DNA of 64,000 nt from Eubacterium sp. (GTDB taxonomy: Bacteria > Bacillota > Clostridia > Lachnospirales > Lachnospiraceae). Of the stretch, positions 14,999 to 23,737 are shown one piece after another. The stretch is from positions 100,365-164,364 of the forward strand of contig JAFRNE010000005.1 in assembly GCA_017430325.1 (NCBI GenBank), written 5' to 3'. Within the stretch, counting starts at the first letter, position 1. Each line of letters begins with the position of its first letter. Below the pieces are notes generated by a model. That model was not told the origin of the DNA. It saw only the letters and a program-made list of their open reading frames with translations, and did not search any database. A program made the position numbers and the translations under genes.

Positions 14999-17707
14999 TT
15001 AGTTTACGACCTTGCCGCCCTTGATATTATAGTATCTGCCGTTATAATAAACGCTTCCGTTATAATCAAACTGTACTTTGCCGCCCTTGCAATACCACTG
15101 ACCGTATTCATTCTTGGCGATTCCTGTAAAGCTGAAATTAACCTTACCACCCTGGATGACCCACCAGCCATTGCTGTTCTTTGCAAGGCCGTTGAAGCTG
15201 AAGTTAACCTTTCCGTTCTGGATGACCCACCAGCCGTTGCTGTTCTTCTCAACCGAATTAACGAACTGAACCTTGCCGCCCTTTACGAACCACCAGCCGT
15301 TCTGTCCGTTCACGGTGCCCTTCATAACATCATTCTTGCTGAAGTCAACCTTACCGCCTCTGCAGTACCACCAGCCGTACTGATTCTTTGCAAAGCCGTT
15401 GTAATTGAAGTTAACCTTACCCTTCCGGATGACCCACCAGCCATTTGAATTCTGCTCAACAGAATCAACAAACTGAACCTTGCCACCGCTTACGAACCAC
15501 CAGGCGGTCTGTCCGTTGACGGTACCCTTGATGACATCCTTCTTTGAGAAATCAACCTTACCGTTTCTGATGTACCACCAGCCGTTTGAATTCTTAGCAA
15601 AACCGGTGTAACCGAAGTTAACCTTACCGTTCTGGATGATCCACCAGCCGTTGTCATTCTTCTCTACAGAATTAACATACTGTACCTGGCCCTTCTTTAC
15701 ATACCACCAGTCGTTGCCAAACTTTGCAACGCCTGTGTATGAAGGATTAAATGCATAGGTTGTTATCTTCTTAGTCTCTGTGCTCTTCTTACCGCCGACA
15801 TTTACGGATGCGGTAACTGTTGAAGTTCCGGACTTAGTAAGAGTCGGTGCTGTATTTACCTTAGTTGTTACACTTGCAACGATGTAGATCGCATGATTCT
15901 TATCACTTGTACTTGTCAGCTTTGCTGTAGCAGTACTATTTCCGTTCCAGCTCCAGGTTGGAGTTGTGTTATAGGTGATCGGAACAGCCTTATTTGATAT
16001 CGGAATATTTGTCGAGGTTGAAATACCATTCTCGGCAAACAGTCTCTTCATGATAGTGATAAATTCATTACGTGTTACTCTTCCGTAAGGGTCTATCCTC
16101 TGCTCAGACTTTGGTGCGCCTGCCTTGCCCTTTCCTTCCATGATATTCCAGGTTGCAGACCAGCAGATTGCTTCCCAATGATCATAATCAATATCATAAT
16201 AATCGATATATTCATCGCTTCGTCCAAAGTCGATGGATCTCTTGTATTTCTTATACTCTGAATATCTCATGAGCATAAATACAAGATCCTGTCTGGTGAT
16301 CCACTCGCCTACTCCGAAATTGTCGGAAGAAACGTTTGGATAACCCATACAAATACTGTTTTTCTGACCCCAGAGGAGTGCATTTGTGTACCATGCGCCG
16401 GACTTAACATCCTTGAATCTTGATGTCAGGCCGCTGACACTTGGCTTTCCTGCCAGCTCGTACAAAGTCTGTACCACTGTCTCTCTTGTAAGCAGATCCT
16501 TCTCTGAAACGCCGTCAGCCAGATCTGAATATTTGATATATCCTGTATTTATGGTTCCGCTTGATTGTGTACTCAGCGTAACGTTGTCGTTTAACCACAT
16601 ATAAAAGGAATTATCTTCACTGGTCGATACGTCGCCGCCATAGTTAATGGTCCATGAACGTCCGTACCACTCCTGTGTGAACTTACCTTCCTTATAGGTC
16701 TTAACAAGGAACGGATTGTTGCCTATGTTAAGTGAAGTAAAGCCATTGATCGCCGCCTGCAGATAACGAAGCTGTGGATTCTTTGTAAGATCCAGCGAGC
16801 TTATCTGATTATCCTCGCAGTTCAGGATGACAAGCTTCGGATTGTGTGTAACATCCAGCTTCTTGATATCATTGTAGCTGCAGATGAGTTTGTTAAGCTC
16901 AGGGTTCTTGCTGACATCTATGCTTGCTGCATCATTATTTGCACAGTTGTAATACTGAAGTCCCGGATTGTGTGTAACATCGATGCTTCCAAGTCCCGGA
17001 TTGTCCCAGACATCCAGTCTCTTCATCTTCGTGTTTTTAGATACATCAAGTGTCTTGAACTTATTTCTGAATGCGTCCAGATGCTGCAGCTTAGGATTCT
17101 TGCTGACATCAAGCTTTGACAGCTCGCAGGAACCGCAGATAAGATGCTCCAGCTCAGGGCATTTTGAAAGATCCAATGTTTTTATCGGATTGTCGCTGCA
17201 TTCCACATAAGCCATCTTCGGATTGTGGGTAATATCAAGAGCCGACAGATTACAGTCATAGCAGTAAACCCATACCAGCTCCTTATTCTGCGACAGATCA
17301 AGCTTTGTCAGTGGATTGTTGGAGCACCACAGACCGCGAAGATCCTTGTTCTTAGTAACATCCAGGCTGGAAATATTATTATCCTTGCACCAGAGACCCT
17401 GCAGATCCACAAAATACTCAACGCCCTTCAGCGAGCTGATATTCATTCCCTCGCAGTAAATATTCAGCGTGAGTCCGATCTCTTTTGCATCAAGTGTGCC
17501 GTTGCCGTCACGGTCATAATCTCTTCCTGATATTACCGATCTGAAATTAGCATCCGGAAAATTGGTCGAATTGATCTTGACCGGCTGTATCGAAGCGGCC
17601 GAAACCTCCTTCGCTTTACCGGGAGACGGCAGGATTCCACTGCCTATAGTCATCATCATTGCGAGGCATCCCGCAACAACTCTGGAAGCTATCCCTTTCT
17701 TCTTCAT
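14999..17707 (-). CDS. Secreted SLH-domain, leucine-rich and Trp-repeat surface protein
   Basis: 902 aa. A signal peptide covers about residues 1-38. Residues 63-77 (DYDRDGNGTLDAKEI) form an EF-hand-like calcium loop. Ten or so ~21-residue leucine-rich repeats of type LDVSKNPKLQHLDAFRN run from about 110 to 335. Three S-layer homology segments follow (about 388-570). An Ig-like stretch leads to about eleven ~20-residue Trp-rich repeats (GWWVIQNGKVNFS type, 660-895), common in Lachnospiraceae surface proteins and probably binding wall glycans. No sortase motif. It has its own promoter and terminator. Role in adhesion or wall structure is inferred. Confidence 0.85.
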   Translation of the reverse strand: MKKKGIASRVVAGCLAMMMTIGSGILPSPGKAKEVSAASIQPVKINSTNFPDANFRSVISGRDYDRDGNGTLDAKEIGLTLNIYCEGMNISSLKGVEYFVDLQGLWCKDNNISSLDVTKNKDLRGLWCSNNPLTKLDLSQNKELVWVYCYDCNLSALDITHNPKMAYVECSDNPIKTLDLSKCPELEHLICGSCELSKLDVSKNPKLQHLDAFRNKFKTLDVSKNTKMKRLDVWDNPGLGSIDVTHNPGLQYYNCANNDAASIDVSKNPELNKLICSYNDIKKLDVTHNPKLVILNCEDNQISSLDLTKNPQLRYLQAAINGFTSLNIGNNPFLVKTYKEGKFTQEWYGRSWTINYGGDVSTSEDNSFYMWLNDNVTLSTQSSGTINTGYIKYSDLADGVSEKDLLTRETVVQTLYELAGKPSVSGLTSRFKDVKSGAWYTNALLWGQKNSICMGYPNVSSDNFGVGEWITRQDLVFMLMRYSEYKKYKRSIDFGRSDEYIDYYDIDYDHWEAICWSATWNIMEGKGKAGAPKSEQRIDPYGRVTRNEFITIMKRLFAENGISTSTNIPISNKAVPITYNTTPTWSWNGNSTATAKLTSTSDKNHAIYIVASVTTKVNTAPTLTKSGTSTVTASVNVGGKKSTETKKITTYAFNPSYTGVAKFGNDWWYVKKGQVQYVNSVEKNDNGWWIIQNGKVNFGYTGFAKNSNGWWYIRNGKVDFSKKDVIKGTVNGQTAWWFVSGGKVQFVDSVEQNSNGWWVIRKGKVNFNYNGFAKNQYGWWYCRGGKVDFSKNDVMKGTVNGQNGWWFVKGGKVQFVNSVEKNSNGWWVIQNGKVNFSFNGLAKNSNGWWVIQGGKVNFSFTGIAKNEYGQWYCKGGKVQFDYNGSVYYNGRYYNIKGGKVVN

Positions 17708-17835
17708 ATTTCTTACTTCCCTTCTATTTCTTTTCGCCGCTGTGCGGCCGTTAGATAAGCCACGTCAAACAAATCCCCTCTCAGACCCTTTGAAATATCA
17801 TACAAAAGGCGCGATCTGTTTATACCGCTACGCAT

Positions 17836-17865
17836 AATATAACAACACTCCGCAAATATTGTCAA
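17836..17865 (-). promoter_or_regulatory. Promoter of the 902-aa surface protein
   Basis: Minus strand TTGACA, 18-base spacer, TATATT; leader of about 120 bases before the start codon, containing a short GC-rich hairpin near 17730-17750. Confidence 0.65.
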
Positions 17866-17894
17866 TAAATCATAGTTCCGACCTAATAATTATT

Positions 17895-19091
17895 TTATTT
17901 ATCAAATACAGCCTTAAGTTCTTCAAAACCGTCTCTGTTCTTTTTATTCATATTTTTCACGATCTTCTCAAGCTCGTCTCTCTCTTCAAGAGTTCCGGAA
18001 ATGCCCTTACTCATCAGTCTCTCGCTGAGCTTTGCCGCGTAATCGTAGTCGCTTGTATATTTGTCTGCCCACGCATCGGTGTCATCCATTGAATCATCGA
18101 AAAGCCTGATCTTCTCGCCACCCTTTACAGTGAGCTCAACCTGAACCGCATTGTCATCTTCATACACTCTGAAGCTTTCAACTTCATCCATAGTGTAATC
18201 GGTAGACTTTCCGGCCTTCTTAACCGTGAAGCTGTCCTCTCTTATTGTCACACTGTCCTTTGAGGCCGTCATAACAAGCATTACGATACCGCCAATGGCT
18301 GCCGCCGCAAAAAATACAGCTATGATATGTCTCTTGAGAGCCGACAGCAGATGATAGCTTCCGTCAAGGATAAGGTAGATAAATACGGCTGAAGCGATCA
18401 GCGCCACTGCCATATATGCATCTGTACCGGTACTCACCCTTACCACTTCACCGTTTGATATATCCTTCATGATGATATTTGAAGATACGATCGATATGAT
18501 GAGTATCACCAGCATGAGTGCCGCTGCAACACCGGCAACAAGCTTGACCAGATTGAAGAAGCCTCTGCTGAGTGCCTTAAGCACTGCAACTGTTCTTTTT
18601 GCTTCATGTGAAAGAAGATATTTAAATACGCTTCTTGTAATGAGATTCACTGCCGTTGGTATAAGGAGGATAAGTCCCGAAATGATCAGCGCATCACTTA
18701 CCCTGTGAATCTTTACAAATATAAATACTAAATTTATACCCATCGATACCAGCTGGAGCGGAAGAAGCCTCTTCATAATACCGTTAAAATATGCATCAGC
18801 ATCAAAGCTGTGTGCCTTCATGATCCTGACCAGCGAGCCGTCTCCTCTTACAGTCTCTGACATATAAACCTTCAAATCTCCTGCGCCTCTATAGGCAACA
18901 AGGTAATTGATCATATAGTCGATTGAGGCAATAAGCAGCAGTCCCGCTCCAAACAAGGTATATCCAACGCCTGCGGAAAGCTTACCCACTCCTTCCTTAC
19001 ATGTGAAGATGAAAAGCCCCAGCAGCCACAGTACTATCCAGCCGATCCTTCTTTTATTCTGTTCTCTGATAAATTTTATAAATCCGTCCAT
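17895..19091 (-). CDS. ABC-associated integral membrane protein
   Basis: 398 aa with six or seven hydrophobic segments up to about residue 290, then a soluble domain of about 100 residues ending in a charged helix (LEERDELEKIVKNMNKKNRD). Not a recognised permease family. It starts 17 bases after the second ABC ATPase of the operon, so it is probably the membrane partner of that ATPase. Substrate unknown; operons with this layout often handle peptides or antibiotic stress. Confidence 0.65.
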   Translation of the reverse strand: MDGFIKFIREQNKRRIGWIVLWLLGLFIFTCKEGVGKLSAGVGYTLFGAGLLLIASIDYMINYLVAYRGAGDLKVYMSETVRGDGSLVRIMKAHSFDADAYFNGIMKRLLPLQLVSMGINLVFIFVKIHRVSDALIISGLILLIPTAVNLITRSVFKYLLSHEAKRTVAVLKALSRGFFNLVKLVAGVAAALMLVILIISIVSSNIIMKDISNGEVVRVSTGTDAYMAVALIASAVFIYLILDGSYHLLSALKRHIIAVFFAAAAIGGIVMLVMTASKDSVTIREDSFTVKKAGKSTDYTMDEVESFRVYEDDNAVQVELTVKGGEKIRLFDDSMDDTDAWADKYTSDYDYAAKLSERLMSKGISGTLEERDELEKIVKNMNKKNRDGFEELKAVFDK

Positions 19092-19108
19092 ATTTTTCCC
19101 CTGTTTAT

Positions 19109-19828
19109 CTATTTAGAAAATAACTCTCTCAGCTCTGTCTTGCCTTCTTTTTCAAGCACCTCGTATCTGTCACCGGCCTTCACTATCTCGCCCCTCTTCA
19201 TGAGAACGATATAGTCGACCATATCCGTGACCTCGTCCAGCAGATGCGTACTGATGATCAGCGACATATTGTTTTCTGCAACCGCATCCTGAAGTATCTC
19301 AAGTATTTCCATCTTAAATACAGGATCCAGGTTGGCCAGCGGCTCATCAAGTATCATGAGCTTAGGTCTCTTTGACAGATTAAAGGCTATCTCTGCCTTA
19401 ACCTTCTGTCCCTTCGATAGCTTACCGTAGCTCTTATCTAGCTCAGACTTAAGTCCGGCCCTGGCTATCAGCTTGTCAAAATACTCTCTGTCGAACGTCG
19501 GATAAAGTGTTGAAAGCATTTTTACATTTTCACCCAGCGGCATATTTAGAGCGCACCACTCTTCACCTGTAAGCGATGCCTCCGCATGGTATTTCACCAG
19601 CTCCTTATGCTTTATCCTTCCGCCCGAAAGAATATCATGACCGTTCCAGCTGATACTTCCCGAATCACCTGTCAACATCCCATACATCAGCTTCATAAAG
19701 GTTGTCTTGCCGCTGCCGTTCTCCCCAAGAAGGCAGTAAATATACCCCGGCTCGACGGAGAGACTGAGCCTGTCGACCTTGAAATTTCCCCTTTTATACC
19801 TAAAACTTACATCTTTAATCTCCAGCAT
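19109..19828 (-). CDS. ABC transporter ATP-binding protein
   Basis: 239 aa from ATG 19828, chosen for AAAGG eight bases upstream over a longer frame. Walker A GENGSGKTT, signature LSKGQ, Walker B KLMILDEPLANLD and a switch His in ISTHLLDE are all present. Belongs to the YtrB/CcmA-like exporter ATPases. Fourth gene of the five-gene GntR/ABC operon. Confidence 0.9.
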   Translation of the reverse strand: MLEIKDVSFRYKRGNFKVDRLSLSVEPGYIYCLLGENGSGKTTFMKLMYGMLTGDSGSISWNGHDILSGGRIKHKELVKYHAEASLTGEEWCALNMPLGENVKMLSTLYPTFDREYFDKLIARAGLKSELDKSYGKLSKGQKVKAEIAFNLSKRPKLMILDEPLANLDPVFKMEILEILQDAVAENNMSLIISTHLLDEVTDMVDYIVLMKRGEIVKAGDRYEVLEKEGKTELRELFSK

Positions 19829-19938
19829 ATTTTTAACCTTTCTACTATGTAATTCCATATCTTCGGATACATTCTCTCTGTATCACCCTTCAATCCTTCA
19901 CTCTGTCCGGACATATTCTCTTTGATTTACCCGGCTCA

Positions 19939-20307
19939 CTAATCCCACAGTATCCTGATCATATCCACTGCTTCGTCCACATTCATTCCGGACGCCTTGG
20001 CTTCCTCTATCCATCCGGTCAGCTTCTCCTCAAGTCCGAGTGTCTTCTTCTCCTTCAAATACTGAAGATCCGGATTATCAACATAGAAGCCCTTACCCTG
20101 AACCGAGTAGATCATTCCTTCTTTCTCCAGATCCTCATAGGCTCTTTTGATAGTGATAACACTTATCCTAAGGTCTGCCGCGAGCCCTCTTATCGACGGT
20201 AGCGGCTCACCCTCTTTAAGCTCACCCCTCACTATCATATCCTTAAAGGCTCTTTCGATCTGTTCATATATAGGTATGCCGCTTTTTGTATTTATACTTA
20301 TATTCAT
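19939..20307 (-). CDS. GntR-family regulator, YtrA subfamily
   Basis: 122 aa. Winged HTH of the GntR type: GIPIYEQIERAFKDMIVRGE, LPSIRGLAADLRISVITIKR. The effector domain is only about 45 residues, as in the YtrA subfamily, which represses neighbouring ABC transporter operons. AGGAGG lies within the stop of the preceding membrane protein gene, so translation is coupled. A palindrome over the operon promoter is the likely operator. Confidence 0.9.
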   Translation of the reverse strand: MNISINTKSGIPIYEQIERAFKDMIVRGELKEGEPLPSIRGLAADLRISVITIKRAYEDLEKEGMIYSVQGKGFYVDNPDLQYLKEKKTLGLEEKLTGWIEEAKASGMNVDEAVDMIRILWD

Positions 20308-20316
20308 AGCCGCCTC

Positions 20317-20988
20317 CTATTCTTCAGCCGGACGATAATCATATGTCCCAAGCTTACTTCTCTCGATCAACACATTAATTACCAGCAGAACTGCCGCTCC
20401 CAGCAGTATTGCCGCATGCATCCACTGCGGTCCTTCCTTAAGCAGCCCCTTCGCCTTCTGCGCACTCATCATTATAACGATAGCATATGTAAAGAAGATG
20501 ATGTGAGGGATGGTCTGAATAAATATCTTATATACAGCCCTCGGTAAAAGAGTCCTGACTCCTCCGTTTTCCCTTGCCTCACTGATCGCGTCCAGCATCA
20601 GTTCATAAGCATAAACCATAAGGAAAATAAAGAATGCCGCCTCGATCAGTAGCAGTTTCCTCGAAACATGATCATGGAAGCCGTACCAGCCGTTCTTTCC
20701 TGCAAAATAGATATATACTCTTCCGACCATTCCTATAAGCAGATATCTCAGCCAAACATTCCGGATCTTCATCTTCTTTTTACCGATTACTTCCTTCTCC
20801 GACAGTGGAAGCATATGCTCTATTTCCGTCGACTGCACAAAGCCTACCGAAAATGCGCTTCCGAAAAGGATTATGAACCACTGCATCCTTCCGGCTACGA
20901 TCATCAAAAATACAAAAAGCAGTCTCGCCAGCCAGAGTATCGGATTGTATTTAAAACTTATTCTTTCTCTTCTGAAATAATCTTTCAT
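20317..20988 (-). CDS. ABC-associated membrane protein
   Basis: 223 aa with about five hydrophobic segments (FVFLMIVAGRMQWFIILFGS, a segment near 125, one near 165, and AILLGAAVLLVINVLI). No family recognised. Lies between the first ATPase and the GntR gene and is likely the membrane subunit for the 296-aa ATPase. Confidence 0.65.
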   Translation of the reverse strand: MKDYFRRERISFKYNPILWLARLLFVFLMIVAGRMQWFIILFGSAFSVGFVQSTEIEHMLPLSEKEVIGKKKMKIRNVWLRYLLIGMVGRVYIYFAGKNGWYGFHDHVSRKLLLIEAAFFIFLMVYAYELMLDAISEARENGGVRTLLPRAVYKIFIQTIPHIIFFTYAIVIMMSAQKAKGLLKEGPQWMHAAILLGAAVLLVINVLIERSKLGTYDYRPAEE

Positions 20989-21069
20989 CTTTACAGCCTT
21001 TCTATTACTTTGATCCTCCGTGATAGATCATCCGGTTATTTGATCCACACCACTTGATCGATCATCCAA

Positions 21070-21960
21070 TCAATATTCTTCCTCAACCGCCAGCGACTTT
21101 TCAACGTAGTACATGATCTCCTGCAGTGTTGCATATCTTGCATTCTGATAATCTGAGAAATTCTTATCCTCTCTATGTATCAGTGCTTCGCTGTGTCCTT
21201 CTCTGATGCGTCTGCCCACTGTGTCTTCCTCAGGGATATTTTCTATCTCAGCTTTATCTCCCTCGACTATCCTGTAGGAATCTCTGAAGCTGTCGATATC
21301 TCCAAAATACCTCACCGTACTCTCATTTCCGTCCCTGCCGATCCAGAGAAGATCATCAACTATATGTTCAAGTTCTGTTACCAGATGGCTGGAAATAATG
21401 ACTGAACTCTCTTCCGAAGCAACCATCTCTCTTATACTATCGTAGAAATAATCTCTGAAGTTTACATCCAGATTACCGGCCGGCTCATCCATGATATAAA
21501 GCTTTGCCGGGTAGCTTCTTGCAAATGCCAGCTGCATTCTGAGCATCTCTCCGAGAGACAGTTCCGAGATGCGAAGCCTCTCCGGTATTTCATATTCCTC
21601 AAGGTAGTTTCTGAAGGTTTCAAGATCAAAGCCCTCGTAGTAATATCCGTAGGTCTCTCCTGCCTCAAGCACCTTCATATTTCTTGAGAAAGGTGTTTCC
21701 TGAAGGATAAAGCCAAGTTTCTGTCGGAATTCCTTCTGATCAGCTTTGGAGTCCTTTCCGTCAAGTATTATCCGACCGCTGTCTCTCTCATCTCTGCCAA
21801 GCCTGTAGCTTCCAAGTATGGTCCGAAGCAGCGTTGTCTTACCGGCTCCGTTCATTCCGATCAGTCCGACCACTCTTCCCTTCGGGAAGGAAAAGCTTAT
21901 ATCTTTCAGCCTGAACTCTTCTTTATATTTGGTTAATCCTTCACATTTAAAATATTCCAT
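21070..21960 (-). CDS. ABC transporter ATP-binding protein
   Basis: 296 aa. Walker A GMNGAGKTT, Q-loop in LGFILQETPF, signature LSLGE, Walker B KLYIMDEPAGNLD and ISSHLVTELE. The ~70-residue C-terminal extension is acidic and unassigned. First gene of the operon; promoter about 107 bases upstream. Works with the 223-aa membrane protein, by position. Confidence 0.9.
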   Translation of the reverse strand: MEYFKCEGLTKYKEEFRLKDISFSFPKGRVVGLIGMNGAGKTTLLRTILGSYRLGRDERDSGRIILDGKDSKADQKEFRQKLGFILQETPFSRNMKVLEAGETYGYYYEGFDLETFRNYLEEYEIPERLRISELSLGEMLRMQLAFARSYPAKLYIMDEPAGNLDVNFRDYFYDSIREMVASEESSVIISSHLVTELEHIVDDLLWIGRDGNESTVRYFGDIDSFRDSYRIVEGDKAEIENIPEEDTVGRRIREGHSEALIHREDKNFSDYQNARYATLQEIMYYVEKSLAVEEEY

Positions 21961-22067
21961 CCTATCATCCCTTCACTAAATACGTCCTATGTTAATTAAC
22001 ACTATCCAAATGATTTACTTCTTTTAAACACATAACATTACTGTGTATCTCTGCTATGTATATGCAC

Positions 22068-22096
22068 AGTATATACAGTTATATACACCTTGTCAA
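22068..22096 (-). promoter_or_regulatory. Promoter and probable GntR operator of the ABC operon
   Basis: Minus strand TTGACA, exactly 17 bases, TATACT. The inverted repeat GTATATA-ACTG-TATATAC (22069-22086) overlaps the spacer and the -10 box. A repressor here would block polymerase; the operon's own YtrA-type protein is the natural candidate. Confidence 0.7.
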
Positions 22097-22128
22097 TGTA
22101 TTTTTTTATTAACAATTTATTAATCTGA

Positions 22129-22296
22129 TTTGTTGGTCATGGTGAAGATAAAAAGAAAGAATTTGTCGAGCACGTTATTACAATTGATAAATATGCCAGC
22201 GATCATTTAGAGCTCGATTCGCTTTTAGACAGTATGGAAAGTCGTCAGTTTCAAAGAAATCAACACCTCACAAATAAAATTCTTAAGAAAAATTAA
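22129..22296 (+). pseudogene. Possible C-terminal gene remnant
   Basis: An open frame of 55 codons with protein-like composition (KKKEFVEHVITIDKYASDHL, then LDSLLDSMESRQFQRNQHL) ends at TAA 22294-22296. It begins right after a stop, with no start codon or ribosome site. It looks like the tail of a lost gene; the family is not recognised, and chance cannot be excluded. Confidence 0.3.
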
Positions 22297-22326
22297 TATT
22301 TTATGGCTTGAACTGCATTTTTTTGT

Positions 22327-22354
22327 TTCACATTCAAAAAACATGTGATATAAT
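22327..22354 (+). promoter_or_regulatory. Promoter of the alpha-oxoamine synthase
   Basis: TTCACA, 16-base spacer, and TATAAT with an extended -10 TG (TGATATAAT), 48 bases before the ATG. Confidence 0.65.
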
Positions 22355-22402
22355 CCTCGATAGTCTTTTGTATTTATATGCATATTATAGTGGAGGAATT
22401 AT

Positions 22403-23596
22403 ATGGACATTTTTGGTAAATGCTTCGAGCCGTCACAGGCTGATGAGGCTAGAGAACAGGGAATATACCCTTATTTCCATGCTTTGGAGTCTAAGCAGGA
22501 CACCGAAGTACAGATGGAGGGAAAGAGACGAATAATGCTCGGTTCCAACAATTATCTGGGTCTTACAACCCATCCGGAAGTTATCGAAGCCGGTATACGC
22601 GCTATCGAACAGTACGGATCAGGCTGCTCAGGCTCACGTTTTCTGAACGGAACCTTAAAGCTTCATTTACAGCTAGAGGAAGAGCTGGCTGAGTTTTTGG
22701 GGAAAGAGGCAGCCCTCTCCTTCTCTACAGGTTTTCAGTCAAACCTCGGTATCATCAGTGCTCTTGTAGGACGTGATGATTACGTAATAATGGATAGAGA
22801 GAATCATGCGAGTCTTTATGATGCCTGCCGTCTTTCGTTCGGCAAGATGCTTCGTTTCAAGCACAACGATATGGCTGATCTTGAACAGAAGCTGAAGGCA
22901 GTTCCTGAAGACGCAGGATGCCTCATCGTAACCGATGGTGTATTTTCAATGGGCGGTGACATCGCAAATCTCCCTGAGATCTGCCGTCTCGCTAAGCAGT
23001 ATGGCGCAAGAGTCATGGTTGACGATTCACACGGTCTCGGTGTTATCGGTAAGGGCGGCCGCGGAACAGCAAGCTACTACGGACTTGAGGATCAGGTTGA
23101 TATCTATATGGGAACATTCTCTAAGTCACTTGCTTCACTTGGCGGTTTCATGGCAACTTCAGCACGTGTTATCGATTACGTTAAGCACTGCTCAAGACCA
23201 TTTATCTTCTCTGCATCGATAACTCCTGCAAGCTGTGCTTCTGCACTTGCTGCACTCAATATACTTAAGAATCATCCGGAGCTTCCTGAGACACTTCAGT
23301 CAAGAGCAATGTTTATGCGTCAGAAGCTTCGTGAGGCAAATATACGTATGCGCGAGTCAAATGGTGAGAGGATTCCGATCATTCCTATCTACACCTACGA
23401 GTTATTCCCTACTCTGACTATTGCGAAGGATCTTTACGATCGCGGAGTTTACGTTAATTCTACTCTGCCACCTGCAACTCCTCCAGGAGAATGCCTGCTT
23501 CGTACAAGTCTCATGGCTACTCATACCGAGGAGATCATCGAGGAAGCTGTAGGCATCATCGCCGAGGTGCTTCATAAGCATAACATCAATAACTAA
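22403..23596 (+). CDS. Alpha-oxoamine synthase (KBL/BioF/serine palmitoyltransferase type)
   Basis: 397 aa PLP enzyme of fold type I. NNYLGLTTHPEV, GSGCSGSRFLNGT, VTDGVFSMGGDIA, VDDSHGLGVIG and the Schiff-base lysine in GTFSKSLASLGGF are all present. The family condenses an amino acid with an acyl-CoA: glycine C-acetyltransferase, BioF or serine palmitoyltransferase. The C-terminal SLMATHTEE recalls serine palmitoyltransferases. No tdh, bio or lipid gene is adjacent, so substrate is open. GGAGG start; strong terminator; single-gene unit. Confidence 0.85.
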   Translation: MDIFGKCFEPSQADEAREQGIYPYFHALESKQDTEVQMEGKRRIMLGSNNYLGLTTHPEVIEAGIRAIEQYGSGCSGSRFLNGTLKLHLQLEEELAEFLGKEAALSFSTGFQSNLGIISALVGRDDYVIMDRENHASLYDACRLSFGKMLRFKHNDMADLEQKLKAVPEDAGCLIVTDGVFSMGGDIANLPEICRLAKQYGARVMVDDSHGLGVIGKGGRGTASYYGLEDQVDIYMGTFSKSLASLGGFMATSARVIDYVKHCSRPFIFSASITPASCASALAALNILKNHPELPETLQSRAMFMRQKLREANIRMRESNGERIPIIPIYTYELFPTLTIAKDLYDRGVYVNSTLPPATPPGECLLRTSLMATHTEEIIEEAVGIIAEVLHKHNINN

Positions 23597-23605
23597 TAAA
23601 AATAC

Positions 23606-23671
23606 AGTCTCCGCTTAACAGCTAAACATCCGGTATTCCGGGTTTATAACTGCTAAGCGGAGACTTTTTTT
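23606..23671 (+). terminator. Strong rho-independent terminator
   Basis: AGTCTCCGCTTA...AG pairs with CT..TAAGCGGAGACT over 18 bp, followed by seven T. The loop holds a small second hairpin (CCGGTATTCCGG). Confidence 0.9.
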
Positions 23672-23737
23672 GTTTACCGCTCATTGCGGCATCTCTATTA
23701 CAGGCATCTATATATCCATAAATATGGCTGATTTAGA

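Noticed and set aside
15000..15700. CRISPR-like or DNA tandem array
   Set aside because: The periodicity comes from Trp-rich protein repeats with variable codons, not identical DNA repeats with spacers.
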